From Polaromonas sp. JS666 (lineage in GTDB: Bacteria > Pseudomonadota > Gammaproteobacteria > Burkholderiales > Burkholderiaceae_C), in NCBI RefSeq assembly GCF_000013865.1, contig NC_007948.1, positions 248,001-312,000 on the forward strand: a stretch of 64,000 nucleotides of DNA. Direction: 5' to 3'. The position numbers and the translations under genes are program-made. This document shows, piece after piece, positions 36,843 to 46,516 of the stretch. Below the pieces are notes generated by a model. The model was not told the DNA's origin, searched no databases, and was given only the letters and a program-made list of their open reading frames with translations. How positions within the stretch are numbered: position 1 is the first letter of the stretch; each line of letters opens with the position of its first letter.

Positions 36843-37331
36843 TCAGAGGTCGACCTTCAGGTAGTGCGCGCCGGCAATCGGGTTGTGGTAGTAGGGGGGG
36901 ATCTCCACAAAGCCCACCTCCGCATACAGCGCCCGGGCCGATTCCATGTCGTCCAGCGTATCCAGCAGCACGCTGTGGTAGCCCGCCGCACGCGCCATAT
37001 CCAGGACAGCCTCGGCCAGTTGGCGGCCCAGACCGAAGCGCCGGAACGCCTTGCGTACATACAGGCGCTTCATCTCGGCGGCGTTGGGGTAGTCCACGGC
37101 GTCAAGGGCGCGCAATGCGCAGCAGCCGACGACCTCCCCATCCACCATGGCCAGCAGCAGCGCGCCTTGCGGCGCGTCGTAGGCTCCCGGCAAATCAGCC
37201 AGCTCCGCCTCGAAACCCTGGAAGCACAAATCAATGCCCAACTGCTCCGCGTACTCGGTGAATATCAGCCGGGTAGCGGTCAGCTGGTCGGGTGTGGCCG
37301 GCGTGACGAACTGGATGGAAGGAGGTTGCAC
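36843..37331 (-). CDS. GNAT-family N-acetyltransferase
   Basis: A 162-residue GNAT protein. The acetyl-CoA-binding motif A reads KRLYVRKAFRRFGLGRQLAE (R/Q-x-x-G-x-G/A type), followed by the helix ARAAGYHSVLLDTL and YAEVGFVEI near the end. Substrate unknown; the size fits small amine or protein N-terminal acetyltransferases. Start is GTG at 37331, preceded by no other in-frame start. Confidence 0.85.
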   Translation of the reverse strand: MQPPSIQFVTPATPDQLTATRLIFTEYAEQLGIDLCFQGFEAELADLPGAYDAPQGALLLAMVDGEVVGCCALRALDAVDYPNAAEMKRLYVRKAFRRFGLGRQLAEAVLDMARAAGYHSVLLDTLDDMESARALYAEVGFVEIPPYYHNPIAGAHYLKVDL

Positions 37332-37425
37332 GGGATCGGCTGCGGAAAAATCGATAACCAGTGTAGCGTCGTTTGCCGATGGGGTCCGCTTTTGGGTCCG
37401 CTTTTTCCACCCGCGCCGGGCGGGC

Positions 37426-38109
37426 TCAGAACGCGGGCGCCGAGAGACCGGAGATCCAGTAGACCAGCGCGGTGCATAGCCCCAGAATCAGCAGGGCCGC
37501 CAGGCGTGAGGCAGTGTCATCGCGCGAGGAGGGTGCCGCCACCGGCAACTCCTTGTCTCCATGCAGCATGGCACCCACCAGCTTGTGCTGGCGGCTCAGG
37601 TAAAACGTGATGGCAGCAAGGTGCAGCAGCACCAGCGCGAGCAGCACCCACTTGCCGATGTTGGCGTGGTAGTTGGTTGCCAGGTTGACCGTGGCGCTGG
37701 ACACAAAGCGGGTCAGTGGACCGGCAAAGGCGATCTCGTCGTCGCTGATGAGGCCCGTGACCAGTTGGGCCAGCAACAAAACCAGCATGGCAAAGACGGA
37801 CCCTGCGCCGACGGGACTATGGCCAACGCTGTGCTCTGGCTTGCCTTGGCCCTTGAGGTAATTGATCACGCTTTGCGGCGCATAGATAAAGGCCGTAAAG
37901 CGCGACCAGTGCCCGCCGACCAGGCCCCATATCAGGCGAAACAGCAGCAGGGCGAGGACGGCGTAACCAAAACGGAAGTGCCAGACCATGGTGTTGCCGC
38001 CCGCGCTACCCGTGATGGCCAGGCCGGTCACGCAGGTGACCAGGGCCCAGTGAAACAGCCGCGTGGGTAAATCCCACACCCGCACCCTGCTAAGGCTTTT
38101 GTCATACAT
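37426..38109 (-). CDS. Cytochrome b561 domain membrane protein
   Basis: A 227-residue diheme-type cytochrome b561 (Ni/Fe-hydrogenase cytochrome b-like). It begins RVWDLPTRLFHWALV with heme-ligand His, has HFRFGYAVLALLLFRLIWGLVG split over helix 2, and NYHANIGKWVLLALVLLHLAA with two His in helix 4; about five hydrophobic segments in all. It passes electrons between membrane quinol and a c-type cytochrome. The divergent gene encodes cytochrome c', a likely partner. The ATG at 38109 has a clear GAGGAAA site; the longer frame to 38280 overlaps the promoter region. Confidence 0.88.
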   Translation of the reverse strand: MYDKSLSRVRVWDLPTRLFHWALVTCVTGLAITGSAGGNTMVWHFRFGYAVLALLLFRLIWGLVGGHWSRFTAFIYAPQSVINYLKGQGKPEHSVGHSPVGAGSVFAMLVLLLAQLVTGLISDDEIAFAGPLTRFVSSATVNLATNYHANIGKWVLLALVLLHLAAITFYLSRQHKLVGAMLHGDKELPVAAPSSRDDTASRLAALLILGLCTALVYWISGLSAPAF

Positions 38110-38310
38110 GCACATTTCCTCATTCATGTTGGCGGCATTCCATCCGCACTGCTTTCGGGCAAGCCGGCTGCCGGCGGTGGGACTGCTCCTTTGGTGCTTT
38201 CCCGCAGGGCAGAAGTTCCTGAGGAACTTCCCGGCCATCGCCCACTCAAGCTGCTGGCAGTGCGCCAAATGCATTGCCATTCATCCTGTCATAAAACCCC
38301 GAGGAAACAC

Positions 38311-38766
38311 ATGAGACTTTTCGCCTCTATCGCCGCGGCCGCCACCCTGATTGCCATAGCCGCACCGGCCTCCGCGCAGTTTGCCAAACCGGAAGATGCC
38401 ATCAAATACCGCCAGGGCGCGCTGTTTGTGATGGGCCAGCATTTCAGCCGGCTGGGCGCCATGGCCAACGGCCGTGTACCTTTCGATGCCAAAGTCGCTG
38501 CAGACAATGCTGAAATCGTCGCGGACATGGCCAAAATCCCCTGGGCGGGTTTTGCACACACGACCGACAAAGGCGGCAACACCAAGGCCAAGCCGGAGAT
38601 CTGGACTGAGCAGGCCAAGTTCAAGGAGAGCAGTGACAAGCTGGTCGCCGACACGGCGAAACTTGTCGTGGCCGCCAAAACCGGCAATCTGGATGCGCTG
38701 AAAACCGCTTTCGCTGCCACGGCCGGCAACTGCAAGTCGTGTCACGACGCGTTTCGAAATCAGTAA
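38311..38766 (+). CDS. Cytochrome c' (periplasmic)
   Basis: A 151-residue cytochrome c' with signal peptide (residues 1-22, cleaved after ASA) and the C-terminal heme motif CKSCH of the four-helix-bundle class. Cytochromes c' bind NO and may protect against nitrosative stress or carry electrons. ATG at 38311 has GAGGAA upstream. Divergent from the cytochrome b561 gene across 200 bases, an arrangement often seen for this pair. A repeat copy starts right after its stop. Confidence 0.92.
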   Translation: MRLFASIAAAATLIAIAAPASAQFAKPEDAIKYRQGALFVMGQHFSRLGAMANGRVPFDAKVAADNAEIVADMAKIPWAGFAHTTDKGGNTKAKPEIWTEQAKFKESSDKLVADTAKLVVAAKTGNLDALKTAFAATAGNCKSCHDAFRNQ

Positions 38767-38767
38767 G

Positions 38768-38862
38768 GCCCCCACGCTTTTCACTGCGTGTAATGCGCTG
38801 CCTCCCGAGGGGGCCGCTGCGCCTGCGGTCTGGCAAAGCCAGCCCCGCGGCCCCTGCTTGAA
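38768..38862 (+). repeat. Stop-adjacent GC-rich repeat, copy 11
   Basis: Begins GCCCCCACGC one base after the cytochrome c' stop codon; contains CACGC/GCGTG, C-run/G-run and CTGGC-AAA-GCCAG hairpins. A standard terminator follows 30 bases after it. Confidence 0.85.
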
Positions 38863-38892
38863 AAAGCGAGGCCCTACGGTGATGAGTAGTTG

Positions 38893-38928
38893 AAAAAAGG
38901 CCGGTCCCCGCAAGGGGCCGGCCTTTTT
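38893..38928. terminator. Bidirectional terminator
   Basis: Stem AAAGGCCGG-CCCC/GGGG-CCGGCCTTT with loop GCAA and runs of A before and T after, between cytochrome c' and the convergent TlpA-like gene. Confidence 0.8.
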
Positions 38929-38955
38929 GTTGGGGATGGCGTTGGGGCGGCGGGC

Positions 38956-39462
38956 TCAGGTCTCGGCCAGCAGCTTTTCAATGAGCTGGTGCAGCGCCGC
39001 AAAATCCGGCTCACCGACATAGCGCTTGACGATTTCCCCCCGCTTGTTGACCAGATAGGTCGTGGGCGTGAGCTGCACATCGCCCCAGGCCTTGGCCACC
39101 GCACCGGTGTTGTCTATCGCCACCTGGAAGGGCAGCTGGCGTGTCTGCGTGTAATTGACAACATAACTGGGCGGGTCATAACTCATGGCCACGGCCAGCG
39201 TGTCGTAGCCCTGGTTCTTGTATTTGTTGTAGGTCGAGATGACCTTGGGCATCTCGGCCACGCAGGTCACGCAACTGGTGGCCCAGAAATTGACCAGGGT
39301 GACCCTGCCCTTGAGGTCGGCTGTGGTTTTCTTGCTGCCGTCCAGCAACACGAAGGTGGACTCCGGCGCGGTTTGGGTGCCGCTGCAGCCGGCAAGTGCC
39401 GCGACAACAGCTGCGCCAGCCAGTGCCATGCGGCATACTGCCAGGACGGAAATACGTTTCAT
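38956..39462 (-). CDS. TlpA/ResA-like thioredoxin-family lipoprotein
   Basis: A 168-residue thioredoxin-fold protein exported as a lipoprotein (lipobox ALAGC, Cys about residue 25). The active site is CxxC in FWATSCVTCVAEMP and the cis-Pro region is LTPTTYLVNKRGEIV. Such proteins keep periplasmic thiols reduced, for example for cytochrome c assembly, which fits the neighbouring cytochromes. Start at 39462 chosen as it gives a normal lipoprotein signal; the divergent DUF4197 gene begins only 16 bases away. Confidence 0.87.
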   Translation of the reverse strand: MKRISVLAVCRMALAGAAVVAALAGCSGTQTAPESTFVLLDGSKKTTADLKGRVTLVNFWATSCVTCVAEMPKVISTYNKYKNQGYDTLAVAMSYDPPSYVVNYTQTRQLPFQVAIDNTGAVAKAWGDVQLTPTTYLVNKRGEIVKRYVGEPDFAALHQLIEKLLAET

Positions 39463-39478
39463 CAGGAAGGTTCTCACC

Positions 39479-40183
39479 ATGTTGCGTCGTAATTTTAACC
39501 AGGCCGGCGTCAGCGCGCTGGGCGCACTGATACTGGCCACCTACCAGCAGGCCCATGCGCTTTCGCTGGGTGATCTGAGCAATGCCGAGGCCAGCAGCGG
39601 CCTGAAAACCGCCCTGGAAAGGGGCGCATTGGCAGCCGTTGCACTGCTGGGCAAGACGGATGGATTCCTCGGCAACCCAAAAGTTCGCATTCCTTTGCCC
39701 GGTTACCTTGAAGACGCGTCGAAACTGCTCAAAACCTTCGGCCAGGGCAAGCGCATTGACGAGCTGGTGGTTTCCATCAACCGCGCAGCCGAGGCCGCCG
39801 TGCCCATGGGCACGGACTTGCTGGTCGGCGCTGTCAAGGCGATGAGCGTCAATGACGCCAAAAACATTCTGCAGGGCGGTGAAACCTCGGTCACCAATTT
39901 CTTTGCCGAGAAAACCCGCGTCCCGCTGGGCGCGAAGTTTCTGCCCGTGGTCACCAAAGCCACCGAAAAGGTCGGGCTGGCCAACAAGTACAACGAAGTG
40001 GCCGGCAAAGCCGCCGGCTTTGGCCTGGTCAAAAAGGAAGACGCCAACATCCAGCAGTACGTCACCGGAAAGTCGCTGGACGGCCTGTACCTCATCATCG
40101 GCGAAGAGGAAAAGAAAATCCGCCAGGACCCGCTGGGAACTGGCAGCGACATTCTGAAGAAGGTGTTTGGCGCGTTGAAATAA
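39479..40183 (+). CDS. DUF4197 domain protein, exported
   Basis: A 234-residue exported protein with signal peptide (cleaved near AHA, residue 27) and a DUF4197 domain (about 30-230; LSNAEASSGLKTALERGA, IPLPGYLEDASKLLKTFGQG, SLDGLYLIIGEEEKKIR). Function is unknown. The ATG at 39479 has AGGAAGG upstream. A degenerate copy of its last 30 codons lies 4.6 kb downstream, after bkdB. Confidence 0.85.
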   Translation: MLRRNFNQAGVSALGALILATYQQAHALSLGDLSNAEASSGLKTALERGALAAVALLGKTDGFLGNPKVRIPLPGYLEDASKLLKTFGQGKRIDELVVSINRAAEAAVPMGTDLLVGAVKAMSVNDAKNILQGGETSVTNFFAEKTRVPLGAKFLPVVTKATEKVGLANKYNEVAGKAAGFGLVKKEDANIQQYVTGKSLDGLYLIIGEEEKKIRQDPLGTGSDILKKVFGALK

Positions 40184-40235
40184 GGACCGCGCGCCCCCGC
40201 CGTCCAGCGGCAGGGGGCGGATGCCCTTTATTTCC

Positions 40236-40706
40236 TTATTTTTTACGCGGGTCGTCGGCTGGATTCACGTAGGTCACTCCCCACGGCCCCACGCCATGGA
40301 CCTGCACAATGGTCTCATCCCGGGTCCAGGCAAAGTGGGCAGTTTTGGGTTGCATGATGGCGACGGCGCCAGCGGACAGTGCCATTGTTTTGGTGGTGTC
40401 CAGCTTGTCTCCGGCCCCCATATTGAACGTGCCGGAAATTACCGTGACATGCTCGATTGCCGGATGCCAATGGGCGGCTATCTGGTAATTTGCCGGGAAT
40501 TTCAGGCGAAAGGTAAACGGGACTGCCTCGCTGAGCGGGCCCTCCAGTACAGATATCTTGGCGCCCGCAGGCAGCGAAGGGATATCCGCCCATTTCATCT
40601 CGTCCGGCATCATCATCATGTGGCCACCCGATTGTGCCCAGACCGGAGGCGCCGCCAGGCCGGCCAGGACCAGTGTTGCAGACAATGCGGCAAACGTGTT
40701 TCTCAT
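40236..40706 (-). CDS. Exported cupin-domain protein
   Basis: A 156-residue protein with signal peptide (about 1-25, ending VWAQ) and a cupin barrel. Metal ligands fit AAHWHPAIEHVTVISGTF (HxH...E...), with a second half MQPKTAHFAWTRDE. A short His/Met-rich stretch (GGHMMMMPDEM) follows the signal peptide and could bind metal. Role unknown. AGGAG precedes the ATG at 40706. It converges on the DUF4197 gene; a GC-rich hairpin lies between. Confidence 0.82.
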   Translation of the reverse strand: MRNTFAALSATLVLAGLAAPPVWAQSGGHMMMMPDEMKWADIPSLPAGAKISVLEGPLSEAVPFTFRLKFPANYQIAAHWHPAIEHVTVISGTFNMGAGDKLDTTKTMALSAGAVAIMQPKTAHFAWTRDETIVQVHGVGPWGVTYVNPADDPRKK

Positions 40707-40938
40707 GAGGATCTCCTGCGATTTTTTTTGGAGCCCGTGAAACATGACACGGAGGGCGTCGGCTCCTTCACACCCCTCTATCCTGAGACCAACAACAACG
40801 AACAGCAAACGGGAGTGCATGGCGGCTGCTTGCGCGCCATTTCCCGAGGTTGTCTGCAAGTACATCACTTATAGCCGCGTCTGGCAATGGCCGCATCCCC
40901 CAAAAGGATGAGCGGAGGGGGCAAGCCCAGTCGCTGGT

Positions 40939-42251
<1,313 letters not shown>

Positions 42252-42253
42252 CC

Positions 42254-43264
42254 ATGCAGATGACCATGATCCAGGCACTGCGCTCGGCGATGGACGTGAT
42301 GCTGGAACGTGACAGCAATGTCGTGGTGTTCGGCCAGGACGTCGGTTATTTTGGCGGCGTGTTCCGCTGCACCGACGGCCTGCAGGCCAAGTACGGCCGC
42401 TCGCGTGTGTTCGACGCGCCTATCTCCGAAGGCGGCATCGTCGGTGCGGCGGTCGGCATGGCCGCCTATGGCTTGCGCCCGGTGGTCGAGATCCAGTTCG
42501 CAGACTACTTTTATCCGGCCTCCGACCAGATCGTGTCCGAAGCGGCGCGGCTGCGTTACCGTTCGGCCGCTGACTTCACGGCGCCCATGACCATCCGCAT
42601 GCCGTGCGGCGGCGGCATCTACGGCGGGCAGACGCACAGCCAAAGCCCGGAGGCCCTGTTCACCCATGTCTGCGGGCTGCGCACGGTGATGCCGTCCAAC
42701 CCTTACGACGCCAAGGGTCTGCTGATTGCGTGCATCGAGAACGACGATCCGGTGATTTTTCTGGAGCCCAAGCGCCTGTACAACGGGCCTTTCGATGGCC
42801 ACCATGACAGGCCGGCGGTACCCTGGACCGGCCACCCGCTGGGCGAGGTGCCCGAGGGTTACTACACCGTGCCGCTGGAGTCGGCCACGGTGTTCCGCCC
42901 CGGCGCCGACCTGACGGTGCTCACCTACGGCACCATGGTCTTCGTCTCGCAGGCGGCGGCGCAGGAGAGCGGCATTGACGCCGAGATCATCGACCTGCGC
43001 AGCCTCTGGCCGATGGATCTGCAGACCGTGGTGGACTCGGTGAAAAAGACCGGCCGCTGCGTGGTGGTGCATGAGGCCACGCGCACCAGCGGCTTCGGCG
43101 CCGAACTGGCGGCGCTGGTGCAGGAGCACTGCTTCTACCACCTCGAAGCGCCCATCGAACGCGTGACCGGCTGGGACACGCCTTACCCGCATGCGCAGGA
43201 ATGGGCCTATTTCCCCGGCCCGGCGCGCGTGGGCGCGGCGTTCAAGCGCGCGATGGAGGCATGA
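42254..43264 (+). CDS. bkdA2: Branched-chain 2-oxoacid dehydrogenase E1 beta
   Basis: A 336-residue transketolase-like E1 beta. FGQDVGYFGGVFR, DAPISEGGIVGAAVGMAAYGLRPV with the catalytic Glu, and the C-terminal VVHEATRTSGFGAELAALVQE are typical. It forms the alpha2beta2 E1 with BkdA1. Start three bases after bkdA1. A repeat copy of about 150 bases separates it from bkdB. Confidence 0.95.
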   Translation: MQMTMIQALRSAMDVMLERDSNVVVFGQDVGYFGGVFRCTDGLQAKYGRSRVFDAPISEGGIVGAAVGMAAYGLRPVVEIQFADYFYPASDQIVSEAARLRYRSAADFTAPMTIRMPCGGGIYGGQTHSQSPEALFTHVCGLRTVMPSNPYDAKGLLIACIENDDPVIFLEPKRLYNGPFDGHHDRPAVPWTGHPLGEVPEGYYTVPLESATVFRPGADLTVLTYGTMVFVSQAAAQESGIDAEIIDLRSLWPMDLQTVVDSVKKTGRCVVVHEATRTSGFGAELAALVQEHCFYHLEAPIERVTGWDTPYPHAQEWAYFPGPARVGAAFKRAMEA

Positions 43265-43269
43265 AATGA

Positions 43270-43418
43270 GCCCCCACGCTCACATTCGTTCGCTGGACGA
43301 ACCGCTGCGAGACGCCGCGGCTCTTCGGCCTGTCCAAGCCGGCGCCAGCCGGCTTGGAGCCGCAGGCCTCAGCCCCTCAGGGGCGCGCCTCCCTAGGGGC
43401 GGCCCGGCGGGAGGCATG
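43270..43418 (+). repeat. Stop-adjacent GC-rich repeat, copy 12 (variant)
   Basis: Begins GCCCCCACGC five bases after the bkdA2 stop. The helix near its middle is enlarged to CAAGCCGGC/GCCGGCTTG. It lies inside the bkd operon between E1 beta and E2. Confidence 0.7.
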
Positions 43419-43420
43419 GC

Positions 43421-44698
43421 ATGAGCATTCACATCATCAAAATGCCCGACCTCGGCGAGGGCATCACCGAGGTCGAGCTGGTGGCCTGGCGCGTCAAGCC
43501 CGGCGACCGTGTGACCGAAGACCAGGTGCTGGCCGATGTGATGACCGACAAGGCCACCGTCGAGATCCCGTCGCCTGTGGTGGGCCAGGTGCTGGCCCTG
43601 GGCGGCGAGGTCGGCCAGGTGCTGGCAGTGGGGGCGGAGCTGATCCGCATTGAAGTGGAAGGAGCGGGTGCCGCCAGCGAGGCTGCTCCATCCGTTTTGA
43701 CCGTGCCGCAAGACGCGACCGCATCCATGCCGGTGGTCCCTGCGCCCGCACCGGCATCGACCCTGACATCGATCCCGACTTCGATCCCGGACGCAATCGC
43801 TCCCCCAAGCCCCTCCGCTGACAAGCCTATTGCTTCGCCGGCCGTGCGTCGGCGCGCCTGGGAGCTTGGCATTGACTTGCAGCAGGTCGCCGCCAGCGGT
43901 GCGGGTGGCCGCATCATGCAGGCCGACCTCGATGCCCACGTGGCGGCGCATGGGACGGCCCCGCCGGCCGTTGCGGGTTCAACGGGTCTTGCGCAGCGCA
44001 ACGACGAAGAAAAGGTGCCGGTGATTGGCCTGCGCCGCCGCATCGCGCAGAAGATGCAGGAGTCCAAGCGCCGCATCCCGCATTTCACCTATGTCGAAGA
44101 GGTCGACGTCACCGAGCTGGAGGCGTTGCGTGCGCGCCTGAACGCGAAGTGGGGCGCGCAGCGCGGCCACCTGACACTGCTGCCCCTGCTGGTGCGGGCC
44201 GTGGTGCTGGCCGTGCGCGAGTTTCCGCAGGTCAACGCACGTTTTGACGACGAAGCCGGCGTGGTCACGCGCCATGGCGCGGTGCACATTGGCATTGCCA
44301 CCCAGACCGGGGCCGGTCTCATGGTGCCGGTGCTGCGCCATGCCGAGGCCAGAGACCTGTGGTCCAGCGCGGCAGAGGTCGTGCGCCTGGCCGAAGCCGC
44401 GCGCGCCGGCAAGGCCACACGCGACGAACTCACCGGTGCGACGCTGACCCTGACCAGCCTGGGCGCCCTGGGCGGCATCGTCTCGACACCGGTGATCAAC
44501 CATCCCGAAGTGGCCATCGTCGGTGTCAACCGCATCGTGGAGCGGCCGGTGATGCGCGACGGCGCGGTGGTGGCGCGGCAGATGATGAACCTGTCGTCGT
44601 CGTTTGACCACCGCGTGGTCGATGGCGTGGATGCGGCTGGTTTCGTGCAGGCTGTGCGCGGTTACCTCGAATCCCCGGTCACGCTGTTCGTGGAGTAG
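43421..44698 (+). CDS. bkdB: Lipoamide acyltransferase E2 of branched-chain 2-oxoacid dehydrogenase
   Basis: A 425-residue E2. The lipoyl domain (residues 1-80) carries the lipoylated Lys in MTDKATVEI. An Ala/Pro/Thr-rich linker is followed by an E3/E1-binding domain (about 130-170; SPAVRRRAWELGIDL) and the catalytic acyltransferase domain (about 195-425) with active-site SSSFDHRVVDGVDAAGF. One lipoyl domain, as in BkdB. The E3 gene (lpdV) normally next in the operon is absent; a shared E3 from another locus must serve. Confidence 0.94.
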   Translation: MSIHIIKMPDLGEGITEVELVAWRVKPGDRVTEDQVLADVMTDKATVEIPSPVVGQVLALGGEVGQVLAVGAELIRIEVEGAGAASEAAPSVLTVPQDATASMPVVPAPAPASTLTSIPTSIPDAIAPPSPSADKPIASPAVRRRAWELGIDLQQVAASGAGGRIMQADLDAHVAAHGTAPPAVAGSTGLAQRNDEEKVPVIGLRRRIAQKMQESKRRIPHFTYVEEVDVTELEALRARLNAKWGAQRGHLTLLPLLVRAVVLAVREFPQVNARFDDEAGVVTRHGAVHIGIATQTGAGLMVPVLRHAEARDLWSSAAEVVRLAEAARAGKATRDELTGATLTLTSLGALGGIVSTPVINHPEVAIVGVNRIVERPVMRDGAVVARQMMNLSSSFDHRVVDGVDAAGFVQAVRGYLESPVTLFVE

Positions 44699-44706
44699 GC
44701 CCTATT

Positions 44707-44727
44707 GGGAAGTGGGAAGTGGGAAGT
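44707..44727 (+). repeat. Three tandem copies of a 7-bp unit
   Basis: GGGAAGT repeated three times exactly, just after bkdB. No evident function. Confidence 0.7.
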
Positions 44728-44731
44728 CGCC

Positions 44732-44835
44732 CGATGACCTGCACATGATCATTGGTGAAGAAGAAAGGAAAGTCCGCCAGCACCCGGCGGACACCGGCGG
44801 CGCCGCGCGGCAGAAGGTGCTGGGGCGCTGTCATG
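44732..44835 (+). pseudogene. Remnant of a DUF4197 gene 3' end
   Basis: Translated, this stretch reads IIGEEERKVRQHPADTGG, matching IIGEEEKKIRQDPLGTG near the end of the intact DUF4197 protein at 39479-40183, and the DNA aligns over about 100 bases. It has no start, no signal peptide and no upstream domain. It is best explained as a leftover from a duplication or recombination. Confidence 0.65.
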
Positions 44836-44871
44836 GGACGGTTTGCAGTCGGGGACTGATGAAGTCGGCCT

Positions 44872-45495
44872 TCAGGGGCCTCCCTCTTTCTTGCCGTCCG
44901 GACGGTCGCGAGCCGGCAGGGCATCGCGAAAGGCATCAAACGTTTTCCACGCAGGGACTGGCGGCGTGTACCCCGACTTGGGTGCGTAGGCCGAGTAGTC
45001 GACCAGTTGCATCTTGTGGATGTAGCGAGGGCAGTTTGGAAAGATGCGCGTTGCCGTGACGCGAACGATGAACACCGAACCCGGGTACTCGGCGCGCAAG
45101 GGGTCATTTTCGCTGACCTGCGCTGTACCATTCACCCGAAGTCGCTTCGGGTTTTCGAAGTCCAGGAACAAAAGCCCGACATGGGGGTTGAGCAGAGCAT
45201 TCCCCCAGGATCTGTACATTCCGTTGCCATCGTAATCAGGAATGGCAAGGGTGTGATCGTCCAGCACGTGCACGAATCCGGGCAAGCCGCCTTTATAGGA
45301 ACAGTCGGGATGGCCGCTGGCGTCAGCTGTGGCGATGAAGAACATGGGGCAGCGCTCTATAAATGCCCGGTCTTCTCCGGTAAACGCCGCGCGAACAGTC
45401 ACCTGCTCCAGGCGGTCCGCCAGAGGACGTGTTTCGCGCACGTCCTGAAGGCGCCGCATTCCCTCGTGATACATCGACATTGGATCGTCCGCCAT
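44872..45495 (-). CDS. Pyridoxamine 5'-phosphate oxidase family (FMN-binding) protein
   Basis: A 207-residue split-barrel flavoprotein of the PPOX class: MFFIATADASGHPDCSYKGG and YRSWGNALLNPHVGLLFLDFENPKRLRVNG are the typical FMN-binding segments. Members reduce or bind diverse small molecules; the specific role is unknown. ATG at 45495 is the natural start. No clear operon partner. Confidence 0.86.
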   Translation of the reverse strand: MADDPMSMYHEGMRRLQDVRETRPLADRLEQVTVRAAFTGEDRAFIERCPMFFIATADASGHPDCSYKGGLPGFVHVLDDHTLAIPDYDGNGMYRSWGNALLNPHVGLLFLDFENPKRLRVNGTAQVSENDPLRAEYPGSVFIVRVTATRIFPNCPRYIHKMQLVDYSAYAPKSGYTPPVPAWKTFDAFRDALPARDRPDGKKEGGP

Positions 45496-46012
45496 GGTTC
45501 CTCCCGGCAGGTCAGTGGGACCGAACCCTGACGTTTTGTGATGGCGCCAGGGGGAAGACTACTGCGTGTAGTCAGCGCTCATTGCACAAGCCGTCCAGGT
45601 TTGAAACTGGCAGGATTCAAAGGTTCAAAGGCGGCCTGCAGCAACGATGTAATGAACATTCCCGCTCATTTGCGCGCATTGGCGCACGGTTTTCCGGGGG
45701 TGGGAATCAGCTCGTCAAACGAAAGAAGTCTGGGATCCATGCTACTACCGTTGCTGAAGATTTGGCAAAGTCTTTGTTCCCGCCAGCGGTGCCGTTGAGG
45801 CGCTTGCAGCACAATGCTGGCGAGGGCCGTTGGCATGTTTTTATGGTTGGGTTACTTGCGTAACCTAAGACGGTTCACCGTTCGGGCAGCGGCAGCCAAA
45901 CCTCAAGCGCTCTTCGATACCTCAGGGCGAACGGGTAGGTAGGGGAAGGTCAGGACTTGTGCAAGCCTCAATACGCAAGCCTGAACTCACTGGCTCACGC
46001 ATGGACTCACGG
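45496..46012. other. 517-bp gap without a recognised gene
   Basis: Short open frames here have no recognisable domains, start sites or codon bias and I leave them out. A perfect 6-bp inverted repeat with four-base loop (GGTTAC/GTAACC) occurs at 45850-45865. Lower GC than the neighbours in its middle part. It may be a degraded gene. Confidence 0.4.
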
Positions 46013-46516
46013 CTACCCGCGCGCAGCCAGCGTTTTGCGCGCAGCCGCCAGCCGCTGCTCCAGATAAGCCCCGTAAAAATCAGGCACGCCCACACCCACG
46101 AGCCGTTCGGCCAGTTCCTGCCCGCTGTCACCCAGAAACAGCACCGTTGGCGTGAACGTCGCCTTCCAGGCCTTGATTTGCGCAGCGGCGGTCGAGGCCT
46201 TGCCGTCAAACCCGATGAGCGGTGTCGTCTGGTCGGCGATGCTGAGCTGCCAGGCGTGCAGGCCGATGTCCTGGCGCGCGGGCAGCAGGTAGTTGCGCCG
46301 CACCAGCTCGCAATAGGGGCAACCGGGCAGGCTGACCAGCAGCACCACGGGTTGATCTTTGGCAGCGGCTGCCATCGCTATCCGGGGGAGTGATGCGGGG
46401 ACGGGCAGAGCCGTGTCCGCGGCCAGTGCGCGCAGCGGCAGCAGCGCCGGGAGCGCAACACTGCTTGCCAGCGCCGCACAGAACTGGCGCCGCTGTGCTT
46501 GCCGCGGCGGCGTCAA
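46013..46516 (-). CDS. Exported thioredoxin-fold protein (CPYC)
   Basis: A 167-residue protein with a signal peptide (about 1-33, ending LAAD) and a thioredoxin-like domain containing CPYC in SLPGCPYCELVRRNYL. The middle has TPTVLFLGDSGQELAERLVG, the usual cis-Pro strand. Likely a periplasmic thiol-disulfide protein of the SoxW/DsbC-like type. The start appears to be TTG, overlapping the TGA of the upstream hydrolase, so translation is probably coupled. Confidence 0.8.
   Translation of the reverse strand: MTPPRQAQRRQFCAALASSVALPALLPLRALAADTALPVPASLPRIAMAAAAKDQPVVLLVSLPGCPYCELVRRNYLLPARQDIGLHAWQLSIADQTTPLIGFDGKASTAAAQIKAWKATFTPTVLFLGDSGQELAERLVGVGVPDFYGAYLEQRLAAARKTLAARG

Noticed and set aside
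45538..45863. Short plus-strand frames in the 45.5-46 kb gap
   Set aside because: No start-site support or recognisable sequence; listed only as an empty gap.
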